64,000 nucleotides of DNA from Lacicoccus halitifaciens (GCF_040544485.1 NZ_JBDZDV010000001.1:854597-918596), one strand, 5' to 3'; counted from the stretch's first letter, positions 8,241 through 17,380 are shown. Notes: generated by a model not told the origin, from the letters alone. A program made the numbers and translations.

Positions 8241-9251
8241 TTAGAACTTTATAAGAATCTTTCTGCTTGAGTTATCTTTAAATAATTCCAGGGCATCATT
8301 AATTTCTTCTTTATCTTTAATATGTGTAACAATTCCATCAACATCTATAAGATTTTTTTCAAGAAGTGAAATAATATAAGGGAACTGATCTGTCTGAAGT
8401 CTTGAACCTCTTACATCCAATTCTCCTTTTGTAATATCCACCTGGCTCACTTGTGCCGGCTTTTCCTCGAAGCCCAACACTACCACTTTGCCAGCTGGTG
8501 CACAGCTTTTGACCGCAGATTCAAATGTTGCATTCAAACCTACAGCATCCATAGAGACATTTACACCTTTATCTTCAGTAATTTTAAAGACTTCATCCAA
8601 TAAATTGTTTTCTCCGATATTGATTGTATAATCTGCCCCTTTGTCTTCAGCAAACTGCAGTTTGTCATCATCCAAATCAGATACTATCACGGTAGCTCCT
8701 TTATGCTTGGCTATCAATAAACAACATAAACCAATCGTACCGGCGCCTTGTATGAGTACCGTGTCGCCTTCTCCAACTTCTCCTCTCAATGAAGCTTGAG
8801 CACCTATTGTGAGCGGCTCGGCGAGCACTGCTTTTTCGGGTGTTACCTCTGATGAAATCTTATGGAGTTTGTCACTTTCAATGACAAAGTATTCCTGCAT
8901 ACCACCGTCTCTGTGTACTCCATAAACTTGAAGGTTTTCACAAATGTTTGGTCGTCCTATTCTGCATGGCCTGCATTCTCCACAAGTTTTAATCGGTTCA
9001 AGTATCACTTGATCTCCCGATTCAAGATCGGACACATCTTCACCGACCTCTTCTACGACACCCATAACTTCGTGCCCGATGATTCGTGGATAAGTTGCAA
9101 AGGGATTATGACCTTCGAAAATATGGACATCTGAACCACAAAGTCCGGCATATATCACCTTAACCTTCACTTCATTTCTCTGAGGCTTATCTATTTCCTC
9201 AGCTTCAACGATCTGTATATCCTGAGGGTTTTTTACAAGTACTTGTTTCAT
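8241..9251 (-). CDS. Zinc-dependent alcohol/polyol dehydrogenase, L-gulonate 5-dehydrogenase-like
   Basis: Medium-chain zinc dehydrogenase, about 336 residues. I place the start at ATG 9251 because AGGAG ends eight bases before it; an upstream in-frame GTG lies within that site. Catalytic-zinc motifs are CGSDVH and GHE in IIGHEVMGVVEE. The structural zinc motif is CGECRPCRIGRPNIC, and QGAGTIGL begins the NAD fold. Similar RspB-type enzymes oxidise L-gulonate, L-idonate or L-galactonate at C5. Placed between a TRAP transporter and uxuA-uxuB, it could feed an imported aldonate into fructuronate. The exact substrate cannot be read from sequence. Confidence 0.8.
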   Translation of the reverse strand: MKQVLVKNPQDIQIVEAEEIDKPQRNEVKVKVIYAGLCGSDVHIFEGHNPFATYPRIIGHEVMGVVEEVGEDVSDLESGDQVILEPIKTCGECRPCRIGRPNICENLQVYGVHRDGGMQEYFVIESDKLHKISSEVTPEKAVLAEPLTIGAQASLRGEVGEGDTVLIQGAGTIGLCCLLIAKHKGATVIVSDLDDDKLQFAEDKGADYTINIGENNLLDEVFKITEDKGVNVSMDAVGLNATFESAVKSCAPAGKVVVLGFEEKPAQVSQVDITKGELDVRGSRLQTDQFPYIISLLEKNLIDVDGIVTHIKDKEEINDALELFKDNSSRKILIKF

Positions 9252-9265
9252 TATATACACTCCTA

Positions 9266-10540
9266 TTATTCAAATAAACTTGGTAAAAACAGTGTAATCT
9301 GCGGAACGAATGCAACCAGTAAGAGAACAATCAAACTTACTAACAAGAAAGGAATGAGTTCTTTACTCACGGTCAAAATCCCCACTTTCCCTATACTTGC
9401 GGCGACAAACAAACAGACGCCGACAGGTGGAGTTGAAAGGCCGATTACAAGTCCAAGTACCATTACTACACCAAATTGAACGGGATCCATTCCAATTTGT
9501 GAAGCTACCGGAAGCAGAACAGGGAATAAAATCACGAGTGCTGCAATTGTTTCCATAAAAGTACCAACTATAAGCAGCAGTAAAATAATCAGCAGAATCA
9601 CGACTATATCATTCGTGCTGATGGAAAGAATCGTGTTGGCGACCAGCGTAGGAATCCCCTCGCTTGTCAGAATCCAACCGAAGAGGTTCGCGAATGCAAC
9701 CAGCATCATTATTGATGCCGCCTGAACCATGGATTTTAGCATTACACTTGGCACGTCTTTTATATTTAAATCTCTATATATAAAAAGACCCACTAAAAGT
9801 GCATAAACTACAGCTATAATTGATGCTTCAGTTGGCGTGAAGAAACCACTGAGAATTCCATAGAGAATAATGACAACCATCATAATAGCCCAAAAAGCAC
9901 CGAAGAAATCCTTGATGATCCCTGTTAATGGAACCCTTTCCCCTTTCGGATATCCCCTCTTCACTGATATGAGATAAGTAGGTATCATCAAACCAATTCC
10001 CATCAAGAAGCCTGGAACAGCTCCTGCAATGAACAGATCTCCTATAGAGACAGTAGCAAGTGTACCGACGATAATAAACGGTAAAGAAGGCGGTATAATC
10101 GGACCCACTACAGAAGAAGCTGAGGTGACCGCCGCTGCAAACTTAGCATCATATCCTTTTTTCTTCATCGCAGGAATCATTACAGAACCAATGCTTGCAG
10201 TATCTGCCAGCGCCGTTCCGGAAATGCCGGCAAAGCCGAGTGAAGCGCCTACGTTAGCAAGTCCCAATCCTCCCCTTATATGTCCAAGGAGGCTGTCCGC
10301 AAATTTTATAATTCTATCCGTGATTCCACTCGCATTCATCAAGTTTCCCGCAAGTATAAAGCCAGGAATACAGATGAGGACAAATGAATTGAGTCCACCA
10401 AACATACGTTGAGGCACGATATTAAGGGGTATCCCATTTACCAATAAGTAAATGATGGAAGATAAAGCCAAGCTGAATGCAATTGGAATTCTCAAAAACA
10501 TAAAGAGAAAAAACAAACCGAATAATAATAACGCCATCAT
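9266..10540 (-). CDS. dctM: TRAP transporter large permease
   Basis: The 424-residue membrane protein has about 12 hydrophobic segments and is of the DctM family, the ion-coupled transport subunit of tripartite ATP-independent periplasmic transporters. Family features include GLNSFVLICIPGFILAGNLM near residues 48-67, an IIPPSLPFIIVG hairpin region near 147-158, and LSTPPVGVCLF near the end. It overlaps the small permease by four bases and is followed closely by the dehydrogenase. Neighbouring uxu genes suggest a uronate or aldonate substrate. Confidence 0.92.
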   Translation of the reverse strand: MMALLLFGLFFLFMFLRIPIAFSLALSSIIYLLVNGIPLNIVPQRMFGGLNSFVLICIPGFILAGNLMNASGITDRIIKFADSLLGHIRGGLGLANVGASLGFAGISGTALADTASIGSVMIPAMKKKGYDAKFAAAVTSASSVVGPIIPPSLPFIIVGTLATVSIGDLFIAGAVPGFLMGIGLMIPTYLISVKRGYPKGERVPLTGIIKDFFGAFWAIMMVVIILYGILSGFFTPTEASIIAVVYALLVGLFIYRDLNIKDVPSVMLKSMVQAASIMMLVAFANLFGWILTSEGIPTLVANTILSISTNDIVVILLIILLLLIVGTFMETIAALVILFPVLLPVASQIGMDPVQFGVVMVLGLVIGLSTPPVGVCLFVAASIGKVGILTVSKELIPFLLVSLIVLLLVAFVPQITLFLPSLFE

Positions 10541-11010
10541 TTCAAATCCACATCCTTACTCAGAAGTTTTTCAATATAAAAGATCATTATAAAAAAGGAC
10601 ATGAAGAATATTGAAAGATGTATATAACCCATATGGAATCCAAGTGTAGAAGTCATCTGGCCCTGCCCGAGCAGTACAAACTCATATGCATAATATGAGA
10701 TAACTAAGTTCATCCCAATTATTACTATGTAAGTCCCTCTTAAATAAATAGCCTTCCATTTTTCTGAAAAAAGTTCAAGTATAAAATCAATTCCCATATA
10801 CTCATTCCTCACGACTGCCAACCCGGCTGAAGCTGCAATTGAATATAAAAAGAAATAACGGGTCAGTTCCTCAGTCCATACAAAAGAAAGGGGAGTGAAG
10901 CGTGTGATTATTTGTAATAAAACAATAAGAATCAAAGCCGTGAAAAATACAATTGTGAGCACTGAAAGTATTTTATCAAGTATACGAAATAAGCTTTTAA
11001 TTAATTTCAT
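10537..11010 (-). CDS. dctQ: TRAP transporter small permease
   Basis: The 157-residue protein has four predicted membrane segments and the DctQ signature region FVWTEELTRYFFLYSIAASA near residues 38-57. It partners the large permease, whose start it overlaps. A gap of 57 bases separates it from the binding protein gene upstream. Confidence 0.9.
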   Translation of the reverse strand: MKLIKSLFRILDKILSVLTIVFFTALILIVLLQIITRFTPLSFVWTEELTRYFFLYSIAASAGLAVVRNEYMGIDFILELFSEKWKAIYLRGTYIVIIGMNLVISYYAYEFVLLGQGQMTSTLGFHMGYIHLSIFFMSFFIMIFYIEKLLSKDVDLK

Positions 11011-11067
11011 AATTTCACCCTCAATATAGTAGAGGGAGGGATATCATTTCATCCCTCCCACCATTCT

Positions 11068-12117
11068 TTATTCTGTATCGATAATACGCTCGTAAAGGTC
11101 CAGTTGTTCCTCGTCAAGTGAATTTTCAATGCCTGGCTGCATAGCTTCCTGGAAAGCTTCTCTGTCCACTTCAACGAACTCCATACCTTCATCTTCAAGC
11201 ATTTGTCTGTAATTCTCTATTTCCTCTCCAAGTAAGCCGGCAGCATATTCTTCGGATTCTTCAGCAGCTTCCATGACGCTTGCCTGCAGATCCTCTCCAA
11301 TAGACTCCCATTGCTCGTTTCCGACTACAACATATATCCAAGAATAAACATGCTCTGTTTCGTTGACGTATTCTTGTACTTCGTATAGCCCTCCACTGTG
11401 GATAAGATCTACCGGATTCTCTTGACCATCAATGACATTTTGCTGTAACCCTGTAAATACCTCGCTAAAGTCCATAACTTGTGGACTTGCTCCAGCTGCA
11501 CTCCAAGCATCCATGAAGAGCGGTACGTTCGGGATTCTCATGCTGAATCCACTGAGGTCTTCTGGTGATTCAATCGGCTCATTAGAAGTGAGGTTCCTTG
11601 GTGCTCTCTCCATATAAAATAATGGAGTCACTCCAACTTTATCAACGATATCTTCTTCAATTTCGCTGCCTACATCTCCTTCTACTACTGTCTGAAGATG
11701 TTCTGAGTCACGAATTGCATAAGGAGCAGCGAGCAAAGCAGCCTTTGGTGACCAGTTCTCCATGGACTCACCTGTAATGACCATATCGGTGTTACCTGCT
11801 CTGATACTATTGATGGTATCGACTTCTCCGCCCAGTTGGCTGTTTGGATAAATTTCAATATTTATTTGACCATCTGTTTTTTCCTCTACAAGTCTGGCGA
11901 ACTCTTCTGATGTTGTGTGCCAAATATGATCTTCATTAGAGAGGTGTCCTAAGCTCCATGTAATTTGCTCTCCATCACCGCTTGCCTGCTCTTCTGAATC
12001 ATTATCGTTGTCGGCTGTCTGCTCTTCTGTTTCCTCTCCTTCTTCTCCACCGTTCCCACATGCTGCTAAAGCTAATACCATAACTGATAATAAAGTTAAC
12101 CATAAAAATTTCTTCAT
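11068..12117 (-). CDS. dctP: TRAP transporter substrate-binding lipoprotein
   Basis: The 349-residue DctP-family binding protein starts with a lipoprotein signal; the lipobox LALAAC places the lipidated Cys at residue 20. A very acidic linker (EGEETEEQTADNDND...) follows, which is common in salt-tolerant Firmicutes. The binding domain carries the family motifs EIYPNSQLGGEVDTINSI and GFSMRIPNVPLFMDAW, whose Arg binds the ligand carboxylate. Its start overlaps the end of the Ldh-type gene by four bases. The probable ligand is a sugar acid, judged from context. Confidence 0.92.
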   Translation of the reverse strand: MKKFLWLTLLSVMVLALAACGNGGEEGEETEEQTADNDNDSEEQASGDGEQITWSLGHLSNEDHIWHTTSEEFARLVEEKTDGQINIEIYPNSQLGGEVDTINSIRAGNTDMVITGESMENWSPKAALLAAPYAIRDSEHLQTVVEGDVGSEIEEDIVDKVGVTPLFYMERAPRNLTSNEPIESPEDLSGFSMRIPNVPLFMDAWSAAGASPQVMDFSEVFTGLQQNVIDGQENPVDLIHSGGLYEVQEYVNETEHVYSWIYVVVGNEQWESIGEDLQASVMEAAEESEEYAAGLLGEEIENYRQMLEDEGMEFVEVDREAFQEAMQPGIENSLDEEQLDLYERIIDTE

Positions 12118-13151
12118 CTTTCTTCCTCCTCAAATAATATTTTGTAAGTATTTTCATTGATAACCACTTCATCGGATTCAAATGCTTTTTCCATCTCTAT
12201 TTCTCCTGGTATTTTTACAAATGAACCATCAGTTGTGGGAATATCTTTTAATTCTGTTTCCATCTGTTTCAACATACTTTCAAACATCAAATTATTGCCG
12301 AACATCTTGGGATTGATCACTATAATACTTTGTGATAGGTTACGGTACCTATGCAGGTCTTCGTACATCGGCGGGATGTTAGTGCCATATGATTCATTGC
12401 CCAAAATTCCTGTAAGAACATCTATGGCAAATGCAAGAGCATATCCCTTGGGCCCACCGAAGTGTTTTAGATATTTGATATCATTTGGATTATTTGTCTC
12501 TTCTCCATCTGCAGTTGTGCCCCATCCGTAGGGGATTTCTCCTCCTGCCTCTTGAGCATGCAGGACTTTGCCCAATGCGACTTCAGTAGTTGCAATATCT
12601 ATTATTGTTGGGTACTCCCCTTCACCCTTTGGAAAGCCAAAAGCAAGAGGGTTACTACCAAAATATGGGGCGCTCCCTTTGAAAGGAACTGCTATCGTAT
12701 CCGTTTGGCTGAACATCATTCCAATATATCCATGTTCAGCGATTTCTTTGACGTAATAAGAGAGCGCGCCACAATGACTGCTGTTTTTAATCAATCCCAT
12801 TACAATGCCCTGCTCTTTTACTTTGTCTACCGCATATTCTGCGGCTTCATGGACAATATAATGGCCCAGTCCATCGTCTCCATCACATACAAAGGAAGAG
12901 CCTGAAGTCATCTCTATATGTATATCAGGTCGAACATTTAAACCACCGTGTTCAATTCTTTTTAAATAGTGTTCAAGGCGCATGAGTCCATGCGAGGAAA
13001 CCCCTCTCTGGTCTGCATGAAGCAGGACATCTGCAACTATGCCGGCAGGCCCCCTTTCCACTCCCCTGCTTACTAGTTTTTCTGTCGCTCTCTCCTTTGC
13101 CATCGGGATATCTACTGATTTTAAAATACTATCAACTCCTTTATCTCTCAA
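12114..13151 (-). CDS. Ldh-family (malate/L-lactate dehydrogenase type) NAD(P)-dependent 2-oxo acid reductase
   Basis: Member of the COG2055 family (Ldh, YlbC, 2,3-diketogulonate reductase DlgD), about 345 residues. Recognisable parts are ADQRGVSSHGLMRL, with the catalytic-region His, GLIKNSSHCGALSYY, GSNPLAFGFP and GPKGYALAFAIDVLTGIL. The reading frame opens inside the end of lacI. The only good ribosome binding site, AAAGGAG, lies within the proposed N-terminus. Translation may therefore start at a TTG (13151), a rare ATT (13127) or ATG 13103; the start is unresolved. In this operon it probably reduces or oxidises a sugar-acid intermediate. Confidence 0.8.
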   Translation of the reverse strand: MRDKGVDSILKSVDIPMAKERATEKLVSRGVERGPAGIVADVLLHADQRGVSSHGLMRLEHYLKRIEHGGLNVRPDIHIEMTSGSSFVCDGDDGLGHYIVHEAAEYAVDKVKEQGIVMGLIKNSSHCGALSYYVKEIAEHGYIGMMFSQTDTIAVPFKGSAPYFGSNPLAFGFPKGEGEYPTIIDIATTEVALGKVLHAQEAGGEIPYGWGTTADGEETNNPNDIKYLKHFGGPKGYALAFAIDVLTGILGNESYGTNIPPMYEDLHRYRNLSQSIIVINPKMFGNNLMFESMLKQMETELKDIPTTDGSFVKIPGEIEMEKAFESDEVVINENTYKILFEEEER

Positions 13152-14130
13152 TTAATTGAGGTGGGTATTCATTGATGAATTCATAGTTGTGTTCTTTAAA
13201 CTTAATCTGTTGAAGTAAACAATCAAAAGCATTTTCAGATATGATTTCAATTGGCTGCTTGATTGTGGAAATTGGCGGTTGATATAACTGTGCCAACGGT
13301 ATATCGTCTATTGATACCAGTTTAAACTTCTCTTGGATGGCAACTTCATTCTGACTTGCAAATCCCAAGAATTCTGCAAGGGCAAAATCATTTGCCAATA
13401 TTACCCCATTACGCTCAATCGATAAATCTATTTCTTTCGAGATTTTCTGTGATAAGTCCTGAACATCATTTGCAATGATTGAGTGATCGATGGCAGACTC
13501 TGATTCTTTTTGTATAGACTTGAATGCCCTCATTCTTTCTATCCTGGGAGTGATGCTTTTTTCAAGGGAGGTGCTGATGTAATAAATCCTATCCAAATCA
13601 TACTTCATTAAATAATCATATGACTCTTTAATCGCAGTAATGTTATCTAATTTAAAGCAAGGGATCTCCAATCCCTCAATATAACGATCGACGAATACTA
13701 AAGGAAATTTTTGTTCAAGCAGTTGACGATAGAGCGTTTCATTCCCAAAAGTTGGAAATATTATTAAACCATCCACTTGCTTGGACATTAAATTCTCTAT
13801 ATATTTCCTTTCTTTTTCAGGGTTATCATCAGCATTACAAATAATTAAATGATAACCGTTTTTATCACAAATATCTTCTATACTCCTGGTGATTGAAGTG
13901 GAAAAATGATGTAGTATATTGGCAACAATGATGCCTATTGTTTTTGTAGAACCGCCCTTTAAATTTCTCGCCAGATAGTTCGGCTTATAATTCAATTTTT
14001 CTATAGCTGAATCGATTCTTAACTTTGTAGATTCACTCATATAACTAAATCTCTTGTTCAAGTATTGTGAGACAGTACTTACAGAAACACCAGCTTCTTT
14101 TGCTACCTCTTTGATTGTAATTTTTTTCAT
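13141..14130 (-). CDS. LacI-family transcriptional regulator of uronate locus 1
   Basis: The 329-residue protein has a LacI helix-turn-helix (ITIKEVAKEAGVSVSTVSQYLN, residues 4-25), the hinge YKPNYLARNLKGGSTKTIGI, and a periplasmic-binding-like sensor domain (ILHHFSTSITRSIED, FVDRYIEG, DDIPLAQLYQPPISTIKQP). It is a clear paralogue of the regulator at 49746-50714. It is first gene of the minus-strand operon and overlaps the next gene. A double-palindrome operator lies 23 bases upstream, between it and the divergent uxuA-kdgA-kdgK operon, so it probably controls both and itself. The ligand may be KDG or a uronate derivative. Confidence 0.9.
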   Translation of the reverse strand: MKKITIKEVAKEAGVSVSTVSQYLNKRFSYMSESTKLRIDSAIEKLNYKPNYLARNLKGGSTKTIGIIVANILHHFSTSITRSIEDICDKNGYHLIICNADDNPEKERKYIENLMSKQVDGLIIFPTFGNETLYRQLLEQKFPLVFVDRYIEGLEIPCFKLDNITAIKESYDYLMKYDLDRIYYISTSLEKSITPRIERMRAFKSIQKESESAIDHSIIANDVQDLSQKISKEIDLSIERNGVILANDFALAEFLGFASQNEVAIQEKFKLVSIDDIPLAQLYQPPISTIKQPIEIISENAFDCLLQQIKFKEHNYEFINEYPPQLIER

Positions 14131-14152
14131 GATATACTACCCTCGAGATTAA

Positions 14153-14180
14153 TAAATCGGTTTACTAAATCGATTTGATA
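14153..14180. promoter_or_regulatory. LacI-type double operator, locus 1
   Basis: TAAATCGGTTTA and TAAATCGATTTG form two tandem 12-bp palindrome-like sites with CG centres 13 bp apart. The arrangement and most bases recur at 50735-50762, also 21-23 bases upstream of a LacI gene. TATAAT at 14179-14184 may be the -10 of the uxuA promoter. Confidence 0.6.
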
Positions 14181-14195
14181 TAATATTATCAAAAG

Positions 14196-14210
14196 TGAAA
14201 GCGTTTTACA
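14196..14210. promoter_or_regulatory. cre-like element upstream of uxuA-kdgA-kdgK
   Basis: TGAAAGCGTTTTACA resembles a CcpA operator but has one extra base between half-sites, so it is an imperfect match. It lies 40 bases upstream of the uxuA start codon, which would be a roadblock position. Confidence 0.35.
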
Positions 14211-14250
14211 ATAGTGTTTTGAAAATTGTTATTATTCGGAGGAGATACCT

Positions 14251-15309
14251 ATGGAAATGAGTTTTAGATGGTATGGTAAGGAGGATCCTGTCACGCTTGA
14301 GAACATTCGTCAGATTCCGCAGATGAAAGGGATTGTATCAGCCATTTACGACATTCCTGCAGGTGAAGTTTGGCCATATGAAGATATTGTGGAATTAAGA
14401 GATCAAATCGCAGCTCATGGTATGAGGTTGAATGTGATTGAGTCCGTCCCAGTGCATGAGGGCATCAAGATGGGACGAGGCCGTCGCGATGAATTGATTG
14501 AAAACTATAAAGAAACAATCCGCAATCTATCCAAAGCAGGAATCAAAACCGTGTGCTATAACTTCATGCCGGTTTTCGACTGGACACGGATCGAGCTTGA
14601 TGCACCACTTGAAGATGGTTCCAATTCCCTGAAATATGATGAATCATTGATTAAAGACATAAATCCCTTGAGTGGTGAACTCACATTGCCGGGGTGGGAC
14701 TTGTCCTATCAAACGGATGATTTAAAAGAAATAATGGATGCCTATCAGGACATCGATGAGAATCAACTTTTTGAAAATCTCATTTATTTTCTGCAACGTA
14801 TCATCCCGGTAGCCGAGGAAGAAGACGTACTGATGGCAATACATCCGGACGATCCACCATGGAGCATTTTCGGCCTGCCACGCATCATTACAGGCGCTGA
14901 AGCGTTACGCAAATTATTCAAGGCCGTACCAAGTAAAAATAACGGTATTACATTCTGTACCGGTTCTTACGGGGCAAGCTCTGAAAATGATTTATTTGAA
15001 ATCATTGATGTAGCTAAAGAGCGTATTTATTTTGTACATGCCAGGAACGTCAAGTGGACCGGTGAACGTTCATTCCAGGAAACTTCACATTCCATCCATG
15101 ATGGTTCTTTAGATATGGTTGGTATTATAGAGAAGCTCGTCAAAGAAGGCATAAATGTACCAATCCGACCTGATCACGGACGAATGATCTGGGGCGAAAC
15201 GGGCAGACCAGGATATGGACTTTATGATCGCGCCTTAGGAGCAACATATTTAAATGGCATTATTGATACACTGAGAAATCAAAATGAAATCCAGGAGGAA
15301 ACGACATGA
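14251..15309 (+). CDS. uxuA: Mannonate dehydratase (locus 1, second copy)
   Basis: The 352-residue UxuA is very similar to the copy at 54683-55720; the proteins differ at only a few percent of positions, mostly conservative. Motifs are MEMSFRWYG, CYNFMPVFDWTR, AIHPDDPPWSIFGLPRI, ITFCTGSYGAS and RPDHGRMIW. GGAGGAG precedes the ATG. It is first of three coupled genes; its stop overlaps the kdgA start (ATGA). Product is 2-keto-3-deoxygluconate, the substrate of the kinase two genes on. Confidence 0.93.
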   Translation: MEMSFRWYGKEDPVTLENIRQIPQMKGIVSAIYDIPAGEVWPYEDIVELRDQIAAHGMRLNVIESVPVHEGIKMGRGRRDELIENYKETIRNLSKAGIKTVCYNFMPVFDWTRIELDAPLEDGSNSLKYDESLIKDINPLSGELTLPGWDLSYQTDDLKEIMDAYQDIDENQLFENLIYFLQRIIPVAEEEDVLMAIHPDDPPWSIFGLPRIITGAEALRKLFKAVPSKNNGITFCTGSYGASSENDLFEIIDVAKERIYFVHARNVKWTGERSFQETSHSIHDGSLDMVGIIEKLVKEGINVPIRPDHGRMIWGETGRPGYGLYDRALGATYLNGIIDTLRNQNEIQEETT

Positions 15310-15944
15310 AAAAATTCGAAACTCTGAATAAAATTCATAAAAACTATCTGGTAGCTGTTGTGAGAGGGAAAAACTTTGATGACACTGTTAAGATGATAGA
15401 CGCTATCATTAAAGGTGGAATTAGAAACATTGAAATCACTTACACAACACCGAAAGCAAGCGAGCTTATCGAACACTTTGCAGACACCCCGAACATTTGT
15501 GTAGGTGCCGGTACTGTAATGTCCAGAGAAACTGCTGATGCAGCCATCCGTTCCGGCGCAAAATACGTGGTAAGTCCGCATTTTGATCCGGACATCTCTG
15601 CACTTTGCAACTTAAACCAGATTCCTTATCTTCCGGGATGTACTACAGCAACTGAAATCACCCAAGCCTTAAAAAGTGGTGTAGATGTCATTAAAATCTT
15701 CCCGGGTGGTCTTCTCGGCGCTTCATACATGAAAGATATCAAAGGTCCGATTCCACATGTGAATTTGATGCCTTCCGGTGGTGTCAATAAGGAAAACATG
15801 GGAGATTGGATTAATAATGGTGCATTTGCTGTTGGTATCGGAAGTGCGCTTGTAAAAGGTTATGATGGCTCAAATCCTGAAGTCATTTCAGAAAATGCCA
15901 AAGCTTTTTCGACCAGATATAAGGAACTGACAGGAGGAGAATAA
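15306..15944 (+). CDS. kdgA: 2-keto-3-deoxy-6-phosphogluconate aldolase
   Basis: The 212-residue class I KDPG aldolase cleaves KDPG to pyruvate and glyceraldehyde-3-phosphate. The Schiff-base Lys is Lys130 in VDVIKIFPGG and the catalytic Glu is Glu43 in NIEITY; VGAGTVMS and MPSGGVN complete the phosphate site. It overlaps uxuA by four bases and is two bases from kdgK. A near paralogue is at 50828-51466. Confidence 0.93.
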   Translation: MKKFETLNKIHKNYLVAVVRGKNFDDTVKMIDAIIKGGIRNIEITYTTPKASELIEHFADTPNICVGAGTVMSRETADAAIRSGAKYVVSPHFDPDISALCNLNQIPYLPGCTTATEITQALKSGVDVIKIFPGGLLGASYMKDIKGPIPHVNLMPSGGVNKENMGDWINNGAFAVGIGSALVKGYDGSNPEVISENAKAFSTRYKELTGGE

Positions 15945-15946
15945 TA

Positions 15947-16954
15947 TTGAAATTCATTACTTTTGGCGAGATATTGATGCGCCTGAGTACAGATGTCTCC
16001 TCCACATTTAAAACAGCTGATCAATTCAACATCAATATTGGTGGCAGTGAAATGAATGTAGCGATGAGTCTTGCAGCTTCGGGAATTGAAACATCCGTAA
16101 TCAGCACTTTACCAGATAATGGATTTGGATATCGTGTGATATCTCTTCTCAAGAGTAACAACGTTGAGACTGGAAATATCAAAATGCAAGGTTCCAAAAT
16201 GGGTGTCTATTTTTTGGAACAGGGATTTAATATGCGATCTTCATCTGTTATATATGACAGAAAACATTCCAGCTTCGAACAGTCCGGTATTGAAGATTAC
16301 GATTTCGAGAGCATCTTCGAAGATTATGACTGGTTCCATTTCAGCGGCATCACCCCCGCGCTCAACATCGAGCTACAGGCCATACTGCTCGAAGCATTGA
16401 AGACCGCTAAAAATAAGGGCATGACCGTCAGTGCGGATTTGAACTTCAGGGGCAACCTCTGGAGCTTTGAAGAGGCCAGGCGGACGATGCCGCAGTTCAT
16501 CCATTACTGCGATGTCATATTCGGCTATGAGCCATTAGAACTGATCGAGGACGGCACAGACATCAAGGACGGCCTTCAACGCAATCCGAATGCTGATACA
16601 CTCAAGCCGATTCTCGAGAAAATCAGCAGCCATTACAAGATCAAGCACATCGCATTTACCCAGCGCACGGTCATCCATTCCAACAAAAATATAATCAAAG
16701 GAATGATGTTCACTGACGGGAAGATTATCGAAACAGATGCATATGAAGTGGAGATTTTAGATCGGATCGGTACAGGAGATGCATATACTTCAGGAATCAT
16801 CCATGGGCTGATGAATGGTTTAAGTCATGAAGAAACTCTTGATAATGCACTAGGCAATATGCTTTATAAGCATACAGTGAGTGGAGATTTTCTTGTTGAA
16901 GATATTGCCATGATGAATAAAGTCCTGCATGCTACCCAGGAAGTTAAAAGATAA
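15947..16954 (+). CDS. kdgK: 2-keto-3-deoxygluconate kinase (mosaic gene)
   Basis: The 335-residue PfkB-family sugar kinase phosphorylates KDG to KDPG. Features are the N-terminal FNINIGGSEMNVAMSLA substrate region and the C-terminal RIGTGDAY anion-hole motif with catalytic Asp278. The start is TTG with AGGAGGAG upstream, whereas the paralogue at 51469 uses ATG. The central part (about 16320-16690) is GC-richer and about 92% identical to that paralogue by eye. The flanking parts are AT-richer and only about 70-78% identical. This looks like a gene-conversion tract. Confidence 0.93.
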   Translation: MKFITFGEILMRLSTDVSSTFKTADQFNINIGGSEMNVAMSLAASGIETSVISTLPDNGFGYRVISLLKSNNVETGNIKMQGSKMGVYFLEQGFNMRSSSVIYDRKHSSFEQSGIEDYDFESIFEDYDWFHFSGITPALNIELQAILLEALKTAKNKGMTVSADLNFRGNLWSFEEARRTMPQFIHYCDVIFGYEPLELIEDGTDIKDGLQRNPNADTLKPILEKISSHYKIKHIAFTQRTVIHSNKNIIKGMMFTDGKIIETDAYEVEILDRIGTGDAYTSGIIHGLMNGLSHEETLDNALGNMLYKHTVSGDFLVEDIAMMNKVLHATQEVKR

Positions 16955-17009
16955 GAAAGATTCCTTATAAACGTCTGCTACACATGCTACTAAGGAATCT
17001 TTAACAACA

Positions 17010-17041
17010 AAGAGGCCAATGAGAAATCTCATTGGCCTCTT
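17010..17041. terminator. Hairpin after kdgK
   Basis: A perfect 15-bp stem (17010-17024 with 17027-17041) lies 55 bases after the kdgK stop. No long T run follows on the plus strand; the minus side has TTTGTTGTT. It is probably a transcription stop for uxuA-kdgA-kdgK. Confidence 0.55.
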
Positions 17042-17182
17042 AATGACAAGCTTGAACAAATTGGTGACCTTCGGAAGTTTTACCTCGATGGATCCTCACG
17101 GACTCACTGCTTGGAATGCATAGTCATCCTTCAATTTTCCTTTTTATAAACAACCCATATGAAATATAACACTCAAGCAAGC

Positions 17183-17260
17183 TCAGCCATTTTTTTTGAA
17201 AAACTTCTCACCACCCTGCAGTCGTGTAAATAGTTCGAGCAATTTCAATGATTTACTCAT
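17183..17260 (-). pseudogene. Truncated N-terminus of a possible HTH regulator
   Basis: A minus-strand frame starts at ATG 17260 with AGGAGA upstream and a plausible promoter (TGGACA, 16 bases, TATAAT). It encodes only 25 residues beginning MSKSLKLLELFTRLQGG before a stop. This resembles the first helix of a YafY/DeoR-type regulator, but I cannot confirm it. The intact promoter and RBS in front of a very short frame suggest a gene truncated by deletion. The surrounding 17040-17380 stretch holds no other supported gene. Confidence 0.35.
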
Positions 17261-17380
17261 GGTTCATCTCCTGACCTTTAATGATTTGATGGTCAATTCA
17301 ACTCTATTATATTTTTACGACAAAAACTGTCCACTCGTTTTTTTATACTTAAGGCAGATCATTAAAAAGAAAGTAAAACC

